The notes under the pieces are model-generated. The model did no database searches. It had not been told where the DNA came from and saw only the letters and a list, made by a program, of their open reading frames with translations. Positions 5,440 to 8,302 of a stretch of 8,302 nt of DNA are shown here, piece after piece. Source of the stretch: Syntrophomonadaceae bacterium (GTDB taxonomy: Bacteria > Bacillota > Dethiobacteria > DTU022); assembly GCA_003553305.1 (NCBI GenBank), contig PWEB01000025.1:1-8302 (forward strand), given 5' to 3'. The translations under genes and the position numbers were made by a program. How positions within the stretch are numbered: the first letter of the stretch is position 1; each line of letters begins with the position of its first letter.

Positions 5440-7452
5440 TTGAAAGTAGTTTTACTTGTAGTTGAGGATAATGAAATTCGGGAAGAACTAAAAAGCGCTT
5501 TTCCGGAAGATTATTTTATTATAGACAGTACTGGTAATGCTTACAGCTGGGCATTGTTAAGTGATTTATCGCAGGGACTGGTATTGATAGACACTGATTG
5601 GCCGGAGGCTGCAAAGTGGCTGCAGAAAGCCAGTAAACTCAAGCCTGAACTGTTTTATATTGGGGTGGGACGGCATAAAGAACGAGCGGTAAATTTATCC
5701 GACTCTCTGTATGATTTTATGATTGCTCCATTTGATTCACGGCAGCTCAAAAAATCATTCGATCGGGCCTGGGAAAATGCCAGGCTTCTTTCAAGTGAGA
5801 GTAAGGAAATGGATGGTTATATGAGTTCTAATCACTTTGGGAATGCTGAACAAAAACCGCAGCTCGCCCAGGGTTATCCGTCACGGCCATGGGCAAGTAT
5901 TTTAAGTGATTTTTCCCGGGCTTTAAGCAATCAATTAAACAAAGATAGATTTCTTGATTTACTATTGAAAGCGGTCAAAGAATTGGTTCCTGTCGGCAAG
6001 GTTTCAGTTTTATTGAGAGACAATTATACCGGAACTTATTCTATTTCTGCTCAAAGTGGACTTGATCCGAAATTGCACAAACAGCTGCGCTTTAAGGAAA
6101 CAGAAGGAATAATTTCCTGGTTGTCAGAAAAAGGTCGTATCTTGCATTTATCGGAAGTAATGGGGCCAAAGGAAAACATTTATTGCGGTGAGTTGATCCA
6201 GGAAATGAAGCTGCTCCACGCAGTAGTATGCGTACCGATTATGGCCCAGGGTCGTCTTAATGGAGTGCTGTGCCTGGGGCCAAAAGTGGCTGGTGATTTT
6301 TTCTATGACAAAGAATTGGAATTGCTATATACCGTTTGCGGCAATATTGCTATCGCCCTTAATGATATTGATTTACATGGACAGATATACAATCAAAAAG
6401 TTTACATCGAAAGTATTCTTCAACTGATGAACAGTGGATTAGTAGCTATAGACAATCATCACATAATTACCACTTACAACCATCGTGCTGGATCAATTCT
6501 TTCGAAGGAACCGGATAAAATGATTGGCCAGGATTTAAGAATGATGCCCAGTCCTTTAGGTGACATGCTCTATGAAACCCTTTTAAATGGAAGTGTTTAT
6601 CACAATGAAGAAATCAATCTGCTTTGTAACAACATTCCCCTGGAACTTAGTACTTACCGGATGGTTGATAGTTCAGGAGAGGTTCTGGGCAGCGTTATGA
6701 TTTTTGATGACATTTCTGCACGCAAACAACTGGAGTCAGAAAGGCGGCAGGCTGAACAGCTGGAAGTGTTAAATAGTTTTGTCAGTCAGTTAGCGCATGA
6801 GATTAAAAATCCCATGGTAGCCATCGATACATTCTACCAGATGCTGCCTGAAAAATATGATGACAGCACATTTCGTAATTCTTTTTACAAAACTGTTAAA
6901 CAGGAGGTAAAACGGTTAAATGAAATTATTGATCAGCTCATCGCTTTCTCATCTCCAATATTTTATCAATACGAAGTTGTTGGTGTTCACGAATTAATTG
7001 AAGATGCTCTCACACTCCTGTATGAACAGGGCCAGGGTATAAGTGTGCAAATTGAAAAGGAATATTGTAAACAAAATCCCCTGTTAAAAGTAGACAGGCA
7101 AAGCATGGTCAGGGCATTTTCTTATCTGCTGAAGTATTTATTCGAGGCTCTAAAATCCGAAGGAACTGTTTATATAAAAACTTTATATAATTCAGGGCTA
7201 AACAATTCTGAAGTGGTTAAAATCATGATCACTGATTCCGGAACCACAGTCAAGCCTAAGGATCTGGAAAAGATGTTCAACCCTTTAAGCATAAGTCGTG
7301 ACAATACCATATCACTGGGTTTACCTGTAAGCAAAAAAATCATTGAAGAGCACGGGGGAAGATTGCAAGCTGGCAAACCGGACGAGGAAGCTTTAAAGTT
7401 TAGGATCAGTTTGCCGGTATTTCTTAAAAGAGATGAAATAAAAGGAGAATGA
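5440..7452 (+). CDS. Soluble hybrid-like histidine kinase paralogue with degenerate ATP site (pseudo-receiver, GAF, PAS, HisKA, HATPase-like)
   Basis: 670 residues, no membrane segments, TTG start at 5440 with a weak AAAAGAG site 8 bases upstream. The start fits because a receiver-like fold begins at once: VVLLVVEDN (3-11), then LVLIDTDWPE (47-56) with Asp51 at the phospho-acceptor position. The expected Lys is Ala96 (IAPF) and the usual Thr is missing, so this is probably a pseudo-receiver. A GAF domain (about 165-310), a PAS domain (about 322-430) and the phosphotransfer helix with H-box AHEIKNPM (His453) follow. The C-terminal ATPase-like domain departs from consensus: the N-box Asn is replaced (LLKYLFEAL, Lys565), G1 reads DSGTTV instead of DxGxGI, and G2 reads ISLGLPVS. 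Autophosphorylation is therefore doubtful. From GAF onward it aligns without difficulty to the preceding kinase, suggesting duplication and divergence. It lies 74 bases after that kinase and 4 bases before the response regulator. Confidence 0.88.
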   Translation: MKVVLLVVEDNEIREELKSAFPEDYFIIDSTGNAYSWALLSDLSQGLVLIDTDWPEAAKWLQKASKLKPELFYIGVGRHKERAVNLSDSLYDFMIAPFDSRQLKKSFDRAWENARLLSSESKEMDGYMSSNHFGNAEQKPQLAQGYPSRPWASILSDFSRALSNQLNKDRFLDLLLKAVKELVPVGKVSVLLRDNYTGTYSISAQSGLDPKLHKQLRFKETEGIISWLSEKGRILHLSEVMGPKENIYCGELIQEMKLLHAVVCVPIMAQGRLNGVLCLGPKVAGDFFYDKELELLYTVCGNIAIALNDIDLHGQIYNQKVYIESILQLMNSGLVAIDNHHIITTYNHRAGSILSKEPDKMIGQDLRMMPSPLGDMLYETLLNGSVYHNEEINLLCNNIPLELSTYRMVDSSGEVLGSVMIFDDISARKQLESERRQAEQLEVLNSFVSQLAHEIKNPMVAIDTFYQMLPEKYDDSTFRNSFYKTVKQEVKRLNEIIDQLIAFSSPIFYQYEVVGVHELIEDALTLLYEQGQGISVQIEKEYCKQNPLLKVDRQSMVRAFSYLLKYLFEALKSEGTVYIKTLYNSGLNNSEVVKIMITDSGTTVKPKDLEKMFNPLSISRDNTISLGLPVSKKIIEEHGGRLQAGKPDEEALKFRISLPVFLKRDEIKGE

Positions 7453-7456
7453 TCTA

Positions 7457-8302
7457 ATGACTTATCGACCTAACCTACTTGTTGTTGATGATGAATTAGG
7501 ACCAAGAGAATCTTTGCGCATGATTTTGCGAGATGATTATGATGTTATAACTGCTGCAAACGGTGAGCAGGCGGTTCAGTGTTTGGAAAAACAAGAGTTT
7601 GATTTAATTATTCTTGATATCCGTATGCCTGGCCTTAATGGGATTGATTTGTTGGGAATAGTCAAAGAAAAAGCACCGACTACTGAGGCGATCATGATCA
7701 CTGCTTATGCATCAATTGAAACTGCAACAAATGCTTTGCGGTTAGGCGCACTGGACTATCTGATTAAACCTTTTGAGTATGAATCGGTCCGGGAGGTTGT
7801 CAGGAAAGGAATTTCGCGGAGGGATGAATCGCGATCAATTAAAAATAAAATAAGCGAGCTTCAGCTTGCTAATAAATCTCTGGAGAATGACATAGAAAAA
7901 GTTTATCGGAATATCCAAAAACATTATAAGGAAACCGTTGATTCCCTGGTTGCTGCTGTTGATGCCAAGGATTCTTATACCAGAGGCCATCAGGAGCGTG
8001 TAGCCCGCCTGGTCTGGACGATAGGGAAAAGTTTGAAGATGGATGAAAAGAGCCTTTCTCAGCTTTACCGTGCTGCCAATCTGCATGACATCGGCAAGAT
8101 CGGGGTTGCTGAACATGTTCTGAGAAAGCATGGCGCTCTTAACAAAGAAGAATATAACATGGTAAAAAAACATTCTGTCATCGGTGCGGAAATACTATCG
8201 CCAGTGGAATTTCTCCTGGATACCGTTCCCCTGGTTATGCACCATCATGAAAAGTACGATGGTTCTGGATATCCAAATGGCCTGAGCGGAAATAGCATTC
8301 CC
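7457..8302 (+). CDS. Response regulator with HD-GYP domain, predicted cyclic di-GMP phosphodiesterase (cut by window end)
   Basis: 282 codons are present and open to the window edge. An N-terminal receiver is complete: acidic pair D11/D12, phospho-acceptor Asp54 (IILDIRMPG), Thr82 (MITA) and Lys104 (IKPF). A charged, probably coiled linker (about 125-160) leads to the HD-GYP domain: TRGHQERVARL (175-185), the HD pair in LHDIGKIG (His210/Asp211), KKHSVIGAEIL (237-247), and HHHEKYDGSGYPNGL (262-276), the signature of active HD-GYP phosphodiesterases that linearise cyclic di-GMP. The domain order is that of RpfG-type regulators. Start ATG at 7457, nine bases after AAAGGAG (7441-7447) and 4 bases past the preceding stop, indicating tight co-expression with the kinase gene. 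The C-terminal part of the HD-GYP domain lies outside the window. Phosphodiesterase activity is inferred from conserved residues. Confidence 0.95.
   Translation, partial: MTYRPNLLVVDDELGPRESLRMILRDDYDVITAANGEQAVQCLEKQEFDLIILDIRMPGLNGIDLLGIVKEKAPTTEAIMITAYASIETATNALRLGALDYLIKPFEYESVREVVRKGISRRDESRSIKNKISELQLANKSLENDIEKVYRNIQKHYKETVDSLVAAVDAKDSYTRGHQERVARLVWTIGKSLKMDEKSLSQLYRAANLHDIGKIGVAEHVLRKHGALNKEEYNMVKKHSVIGAEILSPVEFLLDTVPLVMHHHEKYDGSGYPNGLSGNSIP

Noticed and set aside
7835..8173. 112-codon leftward open frame
   Set aside because: It lies wholly antisense to the HD-GYP region, whose conserved motifs show that the rightward frame is coding.

Overview
The window looks like a piece of chromosome from an anaerobic Clostridia-type Firmicute. 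The grounds are moderately AT-rich coding sequence, AGGAGG-type ribosome sites, TTG start codons (seen for the PP2C gene and the second kinase) and Firmicute-style TTGnnn/TATAAT promoters. The genus cannot be fixed from sequence alone; something in or near the Peptococcaceae is a guess.

Layout. The left edge holds the first 48 codons of a leftward PP2C-type protein phosphatase gene with its own promoter. Positions 145-796 contain no convincing protein gene. They hold the PP2C promoter, a perfect 12-bp hairpin (291-327), and a GC-rich, imperfectly palindromic, multi-hairpin element of about 210-250 bp (about 505-756). That element could be a structured RNA or a MITE-like insertion. From 797 to the right edge five genes run rightward with short gaps and look like one transcription unit: a SAM-dependent methyltransferase, a divergent beta-ketoacyl synthase, a polytopic membrane histidine kinase with GAF and PAS domains, a soluble and partly degenerate paralogue of that kinase, and a receiver/HD-GYP response regulator cut by the window end.

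How the parts may work together. The last three genes form a phosphorelay-type module. The membrane kinase has intact catalytic boxes. The second kinase keeps the phospho-accepting His but has lost key ATP-site residues, and its N-terminal receiver-like domain lacks the conserved Lys and Thr. The output is a predicted cyclic di-GMP phosphodiesterase. Two lipid/polyketide-type enzymes encoded immediately upstream in the same unit suggest, as inference only, that they make or modify a small hydrophobic molecule connected to what the kinase senses. This is analogous in logic, not homologous in enzymes, to the DSF/RpfC/RpfG system. The ketoacyl synthase keeps its Cys nucleophile but lacks both active-site His residues, so its chemistry may be unusual. 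The most noteworthy items are this gene combination, the non-canonical synthase, the degenerate second kinase and the structured element upstream.
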